Origin: Micromonospora phaseoli
GTDB lineage: Bacteria > Actinomycetota > Actinomycetes > Mycobacteriales > Micromonosporaceae
Assembly (NCBI RefSeq): GCF_900109115.1
Contig: NZ_FNYV01000001.1
Coordinates: 248,001-312,000, forward strand
Length of the DNA: 64,000 nt
Direction of reading: 5' to 3'
How positions within the stretch are numbered: position 1 is the first letter of the stretch; every line of letters begins with the position of its first letter. Positions 7,934-19,788 of the stretch are shown piece after piece. The notes beneath the pieces were generated by a model that saw nothing but the letters and a program-made list of their open reading frames with translations, was not told the origin of the DNA and did not search any database. A program made the position numbers and the translations under genes.

Positions 7934-8581
7934 ATGCAACTTCGAGCCCGACACGCACGGTGGCTGGTGCCAGCCGCCATCGCCATCCTCGTCGGCGCCG
8001 CGCTCACGGCGCCCGCCAGCGCCGGTCTGCCGGCCCGCGTCGGTGGGCCGGGCGTGGTGGTCGACGGACCGCACCGGTTCGCCGAGGCCATGGCCCGGGC
8101 GCAGGACGACCAGATCCCACCCGAGCAGGGGCCGACCAACTGCAACGGCGGACCGCAGGAGGCATCGCTGGCGCGGATGAACGACACCCCCACCACGATC
8201 GGCGAGACCGGCGTCTTCGTGCCGCTGACCAACTCCGGCGTGCCGGTGACGGTACCCAACGGCGACAACGACCAGTTCGTCGTGCGATTCACCGGTGAGG
8301 TCGTGCTGGCCGGCCAGCCGGTGCCCGTCACGGTGCCGGCAGACCACGTCCAGCTCCAGATCGTTGTCATCGCCGCTGGCGTGGCCACCCCGATGGCACC
8401 GCTGAACGATCCCACGTTCACCACCGGGGTCGGGGAGTCGAACGCGCTGCAGGCCTGCCGGCGTCTCGGACCGGGCAACTACACCATCGCGGTACGGTGG
8501 CGCGTCGTGGACGTGGCCGCCAACAACGCCCTGACGGCGACCATGGACGACTGGCTGTTGTCGATCGAGCAGAACGACTGA
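7934..8581 (+). CDS. Secreted protein of unknown function
   Basis: A 215-residue protein with a Sec signal peptide: MQLRARHARW, then a hydrophobic run (LVPAAIAILVGAALTA) and likely cleavage after APASA near residue 35. The mature region is beta-rich in appearance (repeated VxVxVP patterns) and has two cysteines (NCNGG and QACRR). No family is recognised. The ATG at 7934 has a strong AGGAGG at 7923-7928, favouring it over the GTG at 7910. The 5' region contains three perfect GCCCTGA repeats. It diverges from the other secreted-protein gene at 7668. Confidence 0.78.
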   Translation: MQLRARHARWLVPAAIAILVGAALTAPASAGLPARVGGPGVVVDGPHRFAEAMARAQDDQIPPEQGPTNCNGGPQEASLARMNDTPTTIGETGVFVPLTNSGVPVTVPNGDNDQFVVRFTGEVVLAGQPVPVTVPADHVQLQIVVIAAGVATPMAPLNDPTFTTGVGESNALQACRRLGPGNYTIAVRWRVVDVAANNALTATMDDWLLSIEQND

Positions 8582-8725
8582 TGCGACGGTGCGGGGCACG
8601 GGCCCGGCGGCCGTGCCCCGGCCGGGCATGGTGCCACGATCGAACGTGAAGACGGCGGAGCGGACGGCAGACGGCCGAAGCCGGTTTGCCCGGCCGGTGT
8701 CACCGGGTACGAGCGTTGCGGCCCA

Positions 8726-8755
8726 TTGACGGTGATCGGCTGCGGCCGGTAGACC
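8726..8755 (+). promoter_or_regulatory. Candidate sigma-70-type promoter of the glnA4-like operon
   Basis: TTGACG at 8726-8731 and TAGACC at 8750-8755 are separated by 18 bp and lie 20 bases before the ATG at 8776, which has its own GGAGG. Both boxes fit the vegetative actinobacterial consensus. Confidence 0.55.
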
Positions 8756-8775
8756 TTGGTGATGGAGGCTCGCGG

Positions 8776-10140
8776 ATGAAAAGACCACCGCTCACGCTGG
8801 AACAGCTGCGGGTCGCCGTCGCCGAGGGGGAGATCGACACGGTGGTGTTGGCCCTGGTCGACATGCAGGGTCGGTTGCAGGGCAAGCGGTTCCACGCCCC
8901 CTTCTTCCTCGACCAGGTCGTCGCGAACGGCAGCGAGGGTTGCGACTACCTGCTCGCCGTGGACGTCGACATGAACACCGTCGACGGGTACGCCATGTCG
9001 AGCTGGGAACGCGGCTACGGCGACCTCGCCATGAAGCCGGACTTCGGCACCCTGCGCCGGGTGCCGTGGCAGCCCGGCACCGCACTGCTCCTGGCCGACC
9101 TGGAGTGGTTGGGCGGGGCCGGGCCGGTGACCGCCTCGCCCCGGCAGATCCTGCGCCGCCAACTGGACCGGCTCGCCGCGCACGGGTTGACCGCGTACGC
9201 CGGGACCGAGCTGGAGTTCGTCCTGTTCCGCGACTCGTACGAGCAGGCGTGGCAGCGCGGCTACCGCGACCTCACCCCCGCCAACCAGTACAACGTGGAC
9301 TACTCGCTGCTCGGCACCGCCCGGGTGGAGCCGCTGCTGCGCCGCATCCGCACCGAGATGGCGGGCGCGGGGCTCACCCCGGAGAGCGCCAAGGGCGAGT
9401 GCAACCTCGGCCAGCACGAGATCGCCTTCCGGTACGACGAGGCGGTGGCCTGCGCCGACCATCACGTCATCTACAAGAACGGGGCGAAGGAGATCGCCGC
9501 CCAGGAGGGCATGTCGATCACCTTCATGGCCAAGCCGAACGCGCGGGAGGGCAACTCCTGCCACATCCACTTCTCGCTGCGTGACGCCTCCGGTGGCTCG
9601 GCGATGCTGGGTGACGGCCCGGCACACCTGAGCGTGACGGGGCAGCGGGTGCTCGCCGGGCTGCTCGCCACGATGCGGGAGCTGAGCCTGCTCTTCGCGC
9701 CGAACATCAACTCCTACAAGCGCTACCAGCCGGGCTCGTTCGCGCCGACCGCGCTGCGCTGGGGCACCGACAACCGCACCTGCGCGCTGCGGGTGGTGGG
9801 GCACGGTCAGGGGATGCGGGTGGAGAACCGGGTGCCGGGCGCGGACGTCAACCCGTACCTGGCGATCGCCGCGCTGGTGGCCGGCGCGGTGCACGGCATC
9901 GAGAATGAGTTGGAGCTGGCGCAGGAGTGCACCGGCAACGCCTACGACGACGCGAGCGCCGAACGGGTCCCCGGCACCCTCCGCGACGCCCTGGCCCTCT
10001 GGGACTCCTCCACGGTGGCCCGCGATGCCTTCGGCGACGACGTGGTGGCCCACTACGCCAACATGGCCCGCGTCGAACTGGCCGCCTTCGACGCCGCCGT
10101 CACCGACTGGGAACTGACCCGTGGCTTCGAACGCCTCTAA
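8776..10140 (+). CDS. Glutamine synthetase family protein, GlnA4-like (gamma-glutamylamine ligase candidate)
   Basis: A 454-residue member of the glutamine synthetase fold. Motifs include GTELEFVLF (metal-binding glutamate), GECNLGQHEIAF, GNSCHIHFSL and a C-terminal NINSYKRYQPGSF followed by NRVPGADVNPY. The adenylylation-loop tyrosine context of true GlnA is not seen, and the sequence resembles the GlnA4/PuuA-type proteins that ligate glutamate to amines. The ATG at 8776 follows GGAGG at 7-nt spacing. Downstream lie an aldehyde dehydrogenase and an SDR, the same order as glnA4-aldC-SDR in mycobacteria, but without the amidotransferase-like hydrolase that separates the first two there. An amine-assimilation role is inferred; the substrate (ethanolamine, polyamine or other) cannot be read from sequence. 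Confidence 0.85.
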   Translation: MKRPPLTLEQLRVAVAEGEIDTVVLALVDMQGRLQGKRFHAPFFLDQVVANGSEGCDYLLAVDVDMNTVDGYAMSSWERGYGDLAMKPDFGTLRRVPWQPGTALLLADLEWLGGAGPVTASPRQILRRQLDRLAAHGLTAYAGTELEFVLFRDSYEQAWQRGYRDLTPANQYNVDYSLLGTARVEPLLRRIRTEMAGAGLTPESAKGECNLGQHEIAFRYDEAVACADHHVIYKNGAKEIAAQEGMSITFMAKPNAREGNSCHIHFSLRDASGGSAMLGDGPAHLSVTGQRVLAGLLATMRELSLLFAPNINSYKRYQPGSFAPTALRWGTDNRTCALRVVGHGQGMRVENRVPGADVNPYLAIAALVAGAVHGIENELELAQECTGNAYDDASAERVPGTLRDALALWDSSTVARDAFGDDVVAHYANMARVELAAFDAAVTDWELTRGFERL

Positions 10141-10208
10141 CCACCCACCCCCACCCCCGCCCCGCCGCCCCCCGCCACGCCGCCCCCCGCCCCGCCGCCC
10201 CTCGCTAC

Positions 10209-10283
10209 GCCGATCATGCAGTTGTGGCTCCTGAAATGAGCGGATACGAGGCATTCGTGCGGTGCCACAACTGCATGATCGGC
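10209..10283. repeat. Stem-loop with perfect 20-bp arms
   Basis: GCCGATCATGCAGTTGTGGC at 10209-10228 is matched by its exact reverse complement at 10264-10283 across a 35-base loop, which itself holds a small ACGA/TCGT hairpin. The left flank is a long C-rich tract (from 10140) and the right flank a G-rich tract (to 10330), so the two sides remain broadly complementary over about 190 bases. Confidence 0.9.
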
Positions 10284-10327
10284 GGGATGGGTGGCGGGAT
10301 GGGGGGCGGGATGGGGGGCTGGGGTGG
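10284..10327 (+). other. G-run tract with G-quadruplex potential over the aldehyde dehydrogenase start
   Basis: On the coding strand at least six runs of three to six guanines, each separated by one to seven bases, occur immediately before and over the GTG start at 10324. This meets the usual pattern for a G-quadruplex. Whether it folds in the cell is unknown. Confidence 0.55.
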
Positions 10328-11679
10328 GTGAGGTGTGGGATCCGGCGCGCGGGGTGGTGTTGCGGGAGGTTGCGGGCAGCTCCGTGGCGGAGGTCGACGC
10401 GGCGATCTCGCGGGCGGTGACGGCGTACGAGAAGTGGCGCAACGTCAGCGCGGGGGATCGGGCGCGGGTGTTGCGGCGGTTCGCCGCCGTGGTGGACGAG
10501 CACCTGGAGGAGCTGGCCCGGCTGGAGGTGAGCAACGCCGGCCACACCATCGGCAACGCCCGTTGGGAGGCGGGCAACGTGCGGGACGTGCTGGACTACT
10601 ACGCGGGGGCGCCGGAGCGGCTCACCGGACGGCAGATCCCGGTGCCGGGCGGGTTGGACGTCACCTTCCACGAACCGCTCGGCGTGGTCGGGGTGATCGT
10701 GCCCTGGAACTTCCCGATGCCGATCGCCGCCTGGGGCTTCGCCCCCGCCCTCGCCGCCGGCAACACGGTGGTGCTCAAGCCCGCCGAGTCGACCCCGCTG
10801 ACCGCGTTGCGCCTCGCCGAGTTGGCGGATCAGGCGGGCCTGCCCGAGGGCGTGTTCACCGTGCTGCCCGGGCGCGGCGACGTGGTGGGTGAGCGGTTCG
10901 TCAGCCACCCGGCGGTGCGCAAGATCTGCTTCACCGGCTCCACCGAGGTCGGCATCCGGATCATGGCCGGCTGCGCGGCCGGCGTGAAGCGGCTGACCCT
11001 GGAACTCGGCGGCAAGTCGGCGAACCTCGTCTTCGCCGACGCCGATCTGGAACGGGCCGCGGCCACCGCACCGTACGCCGTCTTCGACAACGCCGGCCAG
11101 GACTGCTGTGCCCGCTCCCGGATCCTGGTGCAACGCGTCGTGTACGACCGCTTCCTGGAGCTGCTCGAACCGGCGGTCCGCGCCTTCCGGGTGGGTGACC
11201 CGGCCGACGAGACGGTGGAGATGGGGCCGCTGATCTCGGCCGCGCACCGGGACCGGGTCGCCGGGTACGTCGACGAGGCGCGCGTGGCGTTCACCGGCTC
11301 GCGCCCCGACGGTCCCGGCTACTGGTACGCCCCGACGGTGCTGCTCGCCGACTCGACCGCCGACCGCCACTGGCGGGAGGAGATCTTCGGCCCGGTCGTC
11401 TCGGTGCTCCCGTTCGACGACGAGGCTGACGCGCTCCGGCTGGCCAACGACACCGAGTACGGTCTGTCCGGCTCGATCTGGACCCGGGACGTGGGCCGGG
11501 CGTTGCGGGTGGCCCGCGCGGTGGAAGCCGGCAACCTGAGCGTCAATTCGCACTCCTCGGTGCGGTACTGGACCCCGTTCGGTGGCATGAAGCGCTCCGG
11601 CCTGGGCCGCGAGCTGGGGCCGGACGCCCTGCACGCGTTCACCGACGTCAAGAACGTGTTCATCAGCACCGAGGAGTGA
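10324..11679 (+). CDS. Aldehyde dehydrogenase (AldC-like)
   Basis: An NAD(P)-dependent aldehyde dehydrogenase of about 451 residues. It has the cofactor-binding segment VPWNFPMPIAAW, FTGSTEVG, the ELGGKSANLV motif with the catalytic glutamate, and the catalytic cysteine in FDNAGQDCCARSR, with GPVVSVLPF near the end. Start choice is difficult because the 5' end sits in a G-rich tract: GTG at 10324 gives MGEVWDPARG, matching where this family normally begins. An ATG at 10291 would add a Gly/Trp-rich leader without support. It likely oxidises the aldehyde released after amine ligation by the upstream GlnA4-like enzyme. The downstream SDR starts three bases after its stop. Confidence 0.88.
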   Translation: MGEVWDPARGVVLREVAGSSVAEVDAAISRAVTAYEKWRNVSAGDRARVLRRFAAVVDEHLEELARLEVSNAGHTIGNARWEAGNVRDVLDYYAGAPERLTGRQIPVPGGLDVTFHEPLGVVGVIVPWNFPMPIAAWGFAPALAAGNTVVLKPAESTPLTALRLAELADQAGLPEGVFTVLPGRGDVVGERFVSHPAVRKICFTGSTEVGIRIMAGCAAGVKRLTLELGGKSANLVFADADLERAAATAPYAVFDNAGQDCCARSRILVQRVVYDRFLELLEPAVRAFRVGDPADETVEMGPLISAAHRDRVAGYVDEARVAFTGSRPDGPGYWYAPTVLLADSTADRHWREEIFGPVVSVLPFDDEADALRLANDTEYGLSGSIWTRDVGRALRVARAVEAGNLSVNSHSSVRYWTPFGGMKRSGLGRELGPDALHAFTDVKNVFISTEE

Positions 11680-11681
11680 GC

Positions 11682-12449
11682 ATGCAGGGACGGTTGCAGG
11701 ACCGGGTCGCCGTGGTGACCGGGGCGGCCAGCGGCATCGGGCTGGCCACCGTGCGGCGGTTCGCCGCCGAGGGCGCCAAGGTGGTCTGTGTCGACATCGA
11801 CGCCGAGGCCGGCGCGCGGGCCGCCGACGAGGTGGGCGGCAGCTTCGTCGCCGCGGACGTGGCCGACGAGACCGCGGTACGGGACCTCTTCGACGGGGTG
11901 GTCGAACGGTACGGGCGGGTGGACATCGCGTTCAACAACGCCGGCATCTCGCCGCCGGACGACGACTCGATCCTCGACACCGGGCTGGACGCCTGGGAAC
12001 GGGTGCTGCGGGTCAACACCACAAGCGTCTACCTCTGCTGCAAGTACGTCATCGGGCACATGCGCCGGCAGGGTCGGGGCTCGATCATCAACACCGCTTC
12101 CTTCGTGGCGCTGATGGGTGCGGCGACGTCGCAGATCGCGTACACCGCGAGCAAGGGCGGGGTGCTGGCGCTGACCCGGGAGTTGGGCGTGCAGTTCGCC
12201 CGGGAGGGCATCCGGGTCAACGCCCTGTGCCCCGGGCCGGTGGCCACACCGTTGCTGCGGGAGCTGTTCGCGGCCGATCCGGAGCGGGCCGCCCGGCGGC
12301 TGGTGCACGTGCCGATGGGACGCTTCGGCGAACCGACCGAGATCGCCGCCGCGGTGGCCTTCCTGGCCAGCGACGACGCCTCGTTCATGACCGCCGCCCA
12401 GTTCGTGGTCGACGGCGGGATCACCGGCGCGTACGTCACTCCGCTGTGA
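11682..12449 (+). CDS. Short-chain dehydrogenase/reductase
   Basis: A 255-residue classical SDR with the nucleotide-binding TGAASGIG, NNAGI, the catalytic serine region INTASF and YTASK (Tyr and Lys of the catalytic triad). It ends with the usual VVDGGITGAY. The ATG at 11682 has GAGGAG at 11671-11676. A GTG at 11676 overlapping the upstream stop is the alternative. Its place as third gene after the GlnA4-like and aldehyde dehydrogenase genes matches the mycobacterial glnA4 locus, and it probably oxidises an alcohol intermediate of the same route. Confidence 0.9.
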   Translation: MQGRLQDRVAVVTGAASGIGLATVRRFAAEGAKVVCVDIDAEAGARAADEVGGSFVAADVADETAVRDLFDGVVERYGRVDIAFNNAGISPPDDDSILDTGLDAWERVLRVNTTSVYLCCKYVIGHMRRQGRGSIINTASFVALMGAATSQIAYTASKGGVLALTRELGVQFAREGIRVNALCPGPVATPLLRELFAADPERAARRLVHVPMGRFGEPTEIAAAVAFLASDDASFMTAAQFVVDGGITGAYVTPL

Positions 12450-12539
12450 TCTGGGTGACACTGTGGGTGATCAACCCGTCGTGTTCAGCGTCGGTCGACC
12501 GGCCGAGTCGAGCTAATCAGCGTCCGACCGGCGCTATGC

Positions 12540-12565
12540 GTTACGTCGTTGATTCGGCTGGGTAG
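12540..12565 (+). promoter_or_regulatory. Possible sigma-B-type promoter
   Basis: GTTAC at 12540-12544 and GGGTAG at 12560-12565 are separated by 15 bp. This resembles the GTTT/GGGTA pattern of actinobacterial stress sigma factors and lies about 60 bases before the SpoIIE-type hybrid gene. The match is short and unverified. Confidence 0.3.
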
Positions 12566-12622
12566 AAGGCGTGTCACGGCACTTGATGATCGGAAGCGGT
12601 GCGAACACGGCCGGGAGGCTGC

Positions 12623-16282
<3,660 letters not shown>

Positions 16283-16300
<18 letters not shown>

Positions 16301-16337
16301 GCGACGGCTGAGCCCGTGGGCGACGGCTGAGCCCGTG
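16283..16337 (+). repeat. Three tandem ~19-bp units across a stop codon
   Basis: CGACGGCTGAGCCCGTGGG-like units start at 16283, 16302 and 16321. The TAG stop of the hybrid phosphatase lies in the first unit, where the later copies read GTGG at the matching position. Confidence 0.85.
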
Positions 16338-16340
16338 ACG

Positions 16341-16655
16341 TCAGGCGGGGTGCAGCCAGGGCTGCGTGCCCAGGCCGGCGATCTCCAGCACCCGGCTGAC
16401 CTGCCGGGACGGCAGCACCGTCAACGCGCCCGGGTAGCGGCCGGCGAGCCGGACCACCGCGTGGATGGCCGCCGAATCGAAGAAGGTCACCGCGCGTAGG
16501 TCGAGCGTGACCCGGGCTGCCGGTTCCCGCAGCACGGTCTGGAGCATGGCGTCGGCGGTCGCCATGTCGACCTCACCGGTGACCACCACGCTCAGGTGAT
16601 CGTCATCGGTCCGCGCGCTGGCCGAGAAGACGGGAGGTGTTCCCCCTTGATCCAC
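16341..16655 (-). CDS. STAS-domain anti-sigma factor antagonist
   Basis: A 104-residue single STAS domain. The core ARVTLDLRAVTFFDSAAIHA matches the region around the phosphorylated serine in RsbV/SpoIIAA-type antagonists (DSAA). The GTG at 16655 gives MDQGGTPPVF and has AAGG seven bases upstream; upstream in-frame sequence does not look like protein. The gene converges on the hybrid SpoIIE/RsbW-like gene across a short repeat. It is a natural partner: phosphorylated by an RsbW-type kinase and dephosphorylated by the SpoIIE domain. The sigma factor it finally controls is not in the window. Confidence 0.85.
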   Translation of the reverse strand: MDQGGTPPVFSASARTDDDHLSVVVTGEVDMATADAMLQTVLREPAARVTLDLRAVTFFDSAAIHAVVRLAGRYPGALTVLPSRQVSRVLEIAGLGTQPWLHPA

Positions 16656-16749
16656 GCAGACACCTTGACACAGTGCCCTGGGTGGGGCAACAACCTCCCG
16701 CCGCGGGCGGTGGTGGGGGTCACCGGCGGGGCGGCGATAGGCTTGCGCC

Positions 16750-17607
16750 ATGACCGCCCGTGCGCCGCTGACCCCCGGCACGCTCTCCCCGTGGCGGCCG
16801 GTGCCCGCCCACATCGCCCGGCCGGAGTACGTCGGCAAGAAGGCACCCCGGCCCTGGCAGGGCTCACACGTGCAGACCCCGGAAACGATCGAGAAGATGC
16901 GGGTCGCCGGGCGGATCGCCGCCCAGGCGGTGCAGTTGGCAGGCGAGCACTGCAAACCCGGTGTGACCACCGACGAGATCGACCGGGTGGTACACGAGTT
17001 CCTGATCGACAACGGCGCCTACCCGTCGACGCTGGGCTACAAGGGCTTCCCGAAGTCCTGCTGCACCAGCCTGAACGAGGTGATCTGCCACGGCATCCCC
17101 GACTCGACCGTGCTGGCCGACGGCGACATCATCAACGTCGACGTCACCGCGTTCATCGGTGGGGTGCACGGCGACACCGACGCGACGTTCTGCGTCGGTG
17201 AGGTCGGCGAGGAGGCCCGGCTGCTGATCGAGCGGACCCACGAGGCGATGATGCGGGGCATCCGCTCGGTCGCCCCCGGCCGACAGATCAACGTGATCGG
17301 CCGGGTCATCGAGTCGTACGCCAAGCGCTTCGGTTACGGCGTGGTCCGCGACTTCACCGGCCACGGCATCGGCGAGGCCTTCCACAGCGGGCTCTACGTG
17401 CCGCACTACGACAGCCCGCGTCCCACGGACGTGATGGAGCCCGGGATGACCTTCACCATCGAGCCGATGATCACTCTCGGCACCTACCAGTACGACCTCT
17501 GGGACGACGGCTGGACGGTGGTCACCAAGGACCGCCGGTGGACGGCCCAGTTCGAGCACACCGTGCTGGTGACCGAGGACGGCCGCGAGATCCTCACCCT
17601 GCCGTGA
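16750..17607 (+). CDS. map: Methionine aminopeptidase, type I
   Basis: A 285-residue enzyme that removes the initiator methionine from new proteins. The metal ligands are visible in sequence context: [19 protein letters not shown] (two aspartates), FTGHGIG (histidine), FTIEPM (glutamate) and QFEHTVLV (glutamate). The N-terminal extension with [18 protein letters not shown] is typical of actinobacterial MetAP1c. The ATG at 16750 has no Shine-Dalgarno; TAGGCT at 16738-16743 ends six bases before it, as in a leaderless transcript. Its stop overlaps the GTG of the next gene. Confidence 0.97.
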   Translation: MTARAPLTPGTLSPWRPVPAHIARPEYVGKKAPRPWQGSHVQTPETIEKMRVAGRIAAQAVQLAGEHCKPGVTTDEIDRVVHEFLIDNGAYPSTLGYKGFPKSCCTSLNEVICHGIPDSTVLADGDIINVDVTAFIGGVHGDTDATFCVGEVGEEARLLIERTHEAMMRGIRSVAPGRQINVIGRVIESYAKRFGYGVVRDFTGHGIGEAFHSGLYVPHYDSPRPTDVMEPGMTFTIEPMITLGTYQYDLWDDGWTVVTKDRRWTAQFEHTVLVTEDGREILTLP

Positions 17608-18320
17608 CGGACACCCCTGCGGCGCTGCGGGAACACCACCACGCGGACGTCTCCGGCGGCTGGCTCCGCCCGGCCGTGTTCGGCGCGATGGACGGCCTGG
17701 TCACCAACATCGCGCTGATCGCCGGCGTCGGTGGTGGCGGTGTCTCGCCGCGCAACATCGTGCTCACCGGCACCGCCGGGCTGGTCGCCGGCGCGATCTC
17801 GATGGCGCTCGGGGAGTACACCAGCGTCCGTTCGGCCAACGAGCAGCTCGCCGCCGAGGTGGCCAAGGAGCGGCAGGAGTTGGAGCGCCACCCGGAGGCC
17901 GAAGCCCGGGAACTGGCCGAGATGTGGATGGCCCGGGGCCTGCCGGAACATCTCGCCGTCGGAGTGGCCGAGGCGCTGCGACAGGACCCGGAGCAGGCGT
18001 TGCGGGTGCACGTCCAGGAGGAGTTGGGCGTCAACCCCGACGAGCAGCCCGATCCGTGGACCGCCGCCCTCTCGTCGTTCCTCTGCTTCTCCGTCGGCGC
18101 GCTGGTGCCGCTGCTGCCGTACCTGTTCGGCGCGACCAGCCTGGCCCTGGCTCTGGCGGTGGGCGGGCTCGGACTCTTCGTGGCCGGAGCGGTGGTGGCC
18201 CGGTTCACCAACCGCCGGTGGTTCTCCGGTGGTCTGCGTCAGCTCCTGCTCGGCGCCGCCGCGGCGGCGGCGACCTACCTGATCGGCATGCTGATCGGTG
18301 TGCAGGGCAGCCTCGGCTAG
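17604..18320 (+). CDS. VIT1/CCC1 family transporter
   Basis: A 238-residue membrane protein related to vacuolar iron transporters, which move Fe(II)/Mn(II). Seen: [20 protein letters not shown] in the first membrane segment, [15 protein letters not shown], a helical acidic middle region (about 80-130, with [20 protein letters not shown]), then three C-terminal hydrophobic segments. The GTG at 17604 overlaps the map stop codon (GTGA), indicating translational coupling. Metal specificity in bacterial members is not settled. Confidence 0.87.
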   Translation: MTDTPAALREHHHADVSGGWLRPAVFGAMDGLVTNIALIAGVGGGGVSPRNIVLTGTAGLVAGAISMALGEYTSVRSANEQLAAEVAKERQELERHPEAEARELAEMWMARGLPEHLAVGVAEALRQDPEQALRVHVQEELGVNPDEQPDPWTAALSSFLCFSVGALVPLLPYLFGATSLALALAVGGLGLFVAGAVVARFTNRRWFSGGLRQLLLGAAAAAATYLIGMLIGVQGSLG

Positions 18321-18392
18321 CGCGGTGGCCAGAAACGCTCACCGGGCTGCGCCGGACCGAGCCGGCGACCGGCGGCCGTCCTGGACACCGCA

Positions 18393-19121
18393 CTAGCCGT
18401 CGAGGAGATCGTCGACGGTGCCGTCCACTGGGCGGCCCCGCGCGGTCAACTCCGCCGACTGACGGGCCAGCACCGCGCCCACCTCGGTCATGTCCGCCCC
18501 GGCCAGCCCGGTCCGCCGAACCGCGTCGCCCGGATCCCGAAAGTAGGTCCGGTTGAGCAGGCCGTTCACCGTGGCCGCGGCGAGCCGGGCCTCACCGAGC
18601 ATCAGCAGGGCCTGGTCCGTCTCGTACCACTCCGCCAGCCGGGCGGCCCGGGAGTGTGCGGCGCTGCCCCGGTACCACGCCTTCCGGGCGGCGGCGGTGA
18701 ACTCGGCCGGCCGGGCCCGGGCCAGCCGGCCGAGGTGCTCGTCGCGCAGCGTGCGCAGCCATCCGGTCGGGTCGTGCAGGGCCCGGGTGGTCAGGTACCG
18801 GTCGGCCGTCAGCGGCCACCGGGAGGTCAGCTGCCGGGCCTGGTGCAGGCGCTCGTCGGCGGCCAGCACGGTCAGGTCGACAAGCACGCCGTCCACCCGC
18901 CGGGTCGCCGCGGGCGGCCCCGTGCCGGGCCGGTAGGTGACCACCAGCAACCCGACCTCGCCGTCGCCACCGCCGTCGTCGTCGCCGTGGGCCAGCGGGC
19001 CGTGCACCGCGACGGCGAGCACCTCGGCCGGAAACCGCCGCCGGACGGCGGCCGTGACCCGTTCGGCCACCTCCCATCGAGGGCCGTCCCGGTGTTCCTG
19101 ACCACCGTCCACGCCGAGCAC
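18393..19121 (-). CDS. Nucleotidyltransferase-fold protein with degenerate active-site motif
   Basis: A 242-residue protein with a minimal nucleotidyltransferase layout near the N-terminus (AVAVHGPLAHGDDDGGGDG followed by EVGLLVV) and a helical C-terminal part resembling kanamycin nucleotidyltransferase-like proteins. The usual GS motif reads GP, and the catalytic Asp-x-Asp appears as Glu-Val-Gly, so catalysis is doubtful. The GTG at 19121 is assumed; a GTG three codons later is possible. It converges on the VIT1 gene. Confidence 0.65.
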   Translation of the reverse strand: MLGVDGGQEHRDGPRWEVAERVTAAVRRRFPAEVLAVAVHGPLAHGDDDGGGDGEVGLLVVTYRPGTGPPAATRRVDGVLVDLTVLAADERLHQARQLTSRWPLTADRYLTTRALHDPTGWLRTLRDEHLGRLARARPAEFTAAARKAWYRGSAAHSRAARLAEWYETDQALLMLGEARLAAATVNGLLNRTYFRDPGDAVRRTGLAGADMTEVGAVLARQSAELTARGRPVDGTVDDLLDG

Positions 19122-19179
19122 CCCGCGATCGCGTCACCGTCGGAACCGTAGCCGGGAGCGACCGCCCGGTCACTCCACC

Positions 19180-19716
19180 CTAGATTGGTTGGCCGCGCCC
19201 GTCCGAACCGCCGCGCCCGTCCGAACCGCCGCGCCCGTCCGAACCGCCGTGCCGGTCGGGAACCAGCCGGAAGATCCGGATCTCCCGGCCGCCGGCCCGC
19301 TCCACGTACGTCTCGTAGGCCGGCCACTCGGCGACCAGCAACCGCCACAGCCGGTCCCGTTCGGCGCCGGTGGCCACCTCGGCGCGTACCGGGATCCGGC
19401 GGCCCTTGACGTCCAACTCGGCGCTCGGTTCGGCGAGCAGGTTGAGCGACCACGCCGGCTGGTGTGGCTGGCCCCAGTTGGATCCGACCACCACGAACGC
19501 GTCACCGTCGGGCACGTAGAGCAACGGATTGCTCCGCGGCTGGCCCGACTTCCGGCCAGTGGTGGTGATCACCAGTGACGGCACGAGCCCGAGCGCGACG
19601 ACCCGTCCCCGGGTCAGTCGCCCGAGGGCACGGTCGGCTGGGACCAGCAGCCGGATGGCGGCGCCGAACCAGCGGTGACGACCGGCCCGACGGGTGACGC
19701 TGCGCAGAACAGACAC
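19180..19716 (-). CDS. Nitroreductase/deazaflavin (F420)-dependent family protein
   Basis: A 178-residue protein of the Ddn-like split-barrel family that usually binds F420. Diagnostic segments are LVITTTGRKSGQPRSNPLLYV, VVGSNWGQPHQPAW and NLLAEPSAELDVKGRRI. It starts at GTG 19716; there is no Shine-Dalgarno, and CAGAAT ends six bases before it. The last 25 or so residues are a Gly/Asp/Arg hexapeptide repeat (GGSDGR three times) encoded by an exact 18-bp tandem repeat. The repeat lies past the conserved fold and probably has no catalytic role. Substrate unknown. Confidence 0.87.
   Translation of the reverse strand: MSVLRSVTRRAGRHRWFGAAIRLLVPADRALGRLTRGRVVALGLVPSLVITTTGRKSGQPRSNPLLYVPDGDAFVVVGSNWGQPHQPAWSLNLLAEPSAELDVKGRRIPVRAEVATGAERDRLWRLLVAEWPAYETYVERAGGREIRIFRLVPDRHGGSDGRGGSDGRGGSDGRGQPI
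19195..19248 (-). repeat. Three exact 18-bp tandem repeats
   Basis: GCGCCCGTCCGAACCGCC is repeated at 19195-19212, 19213-19230 and 19231-19248 inside the 3' end of the F420-type gene, encoding GGSDGR in frame. Confidence 0.95.
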
Positions 19717-19788
19717 GCGGCCATTCTGCCGTCGTGGGTCACGCGGCGACAGGGGCCGACCGGTCGCGGATGCGATGATCCGCGGGGG

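Noticed and set aside
10140..10330. Possible CRISPR or insertion sequence
   Set aside because: There is a single inverted repeat, no repeat-spacer periodicity and no transposase frame.
8479..11634. 1051-codon open frame on the minus strand
   Set aside because: It is antisense to the GlnA4-like and aldehyde dehydrogenase genes and reads as His/Arg/Gly/Pro-rich low-complexity protein, typical of stop-poor antisense frames in high-GC DNA.
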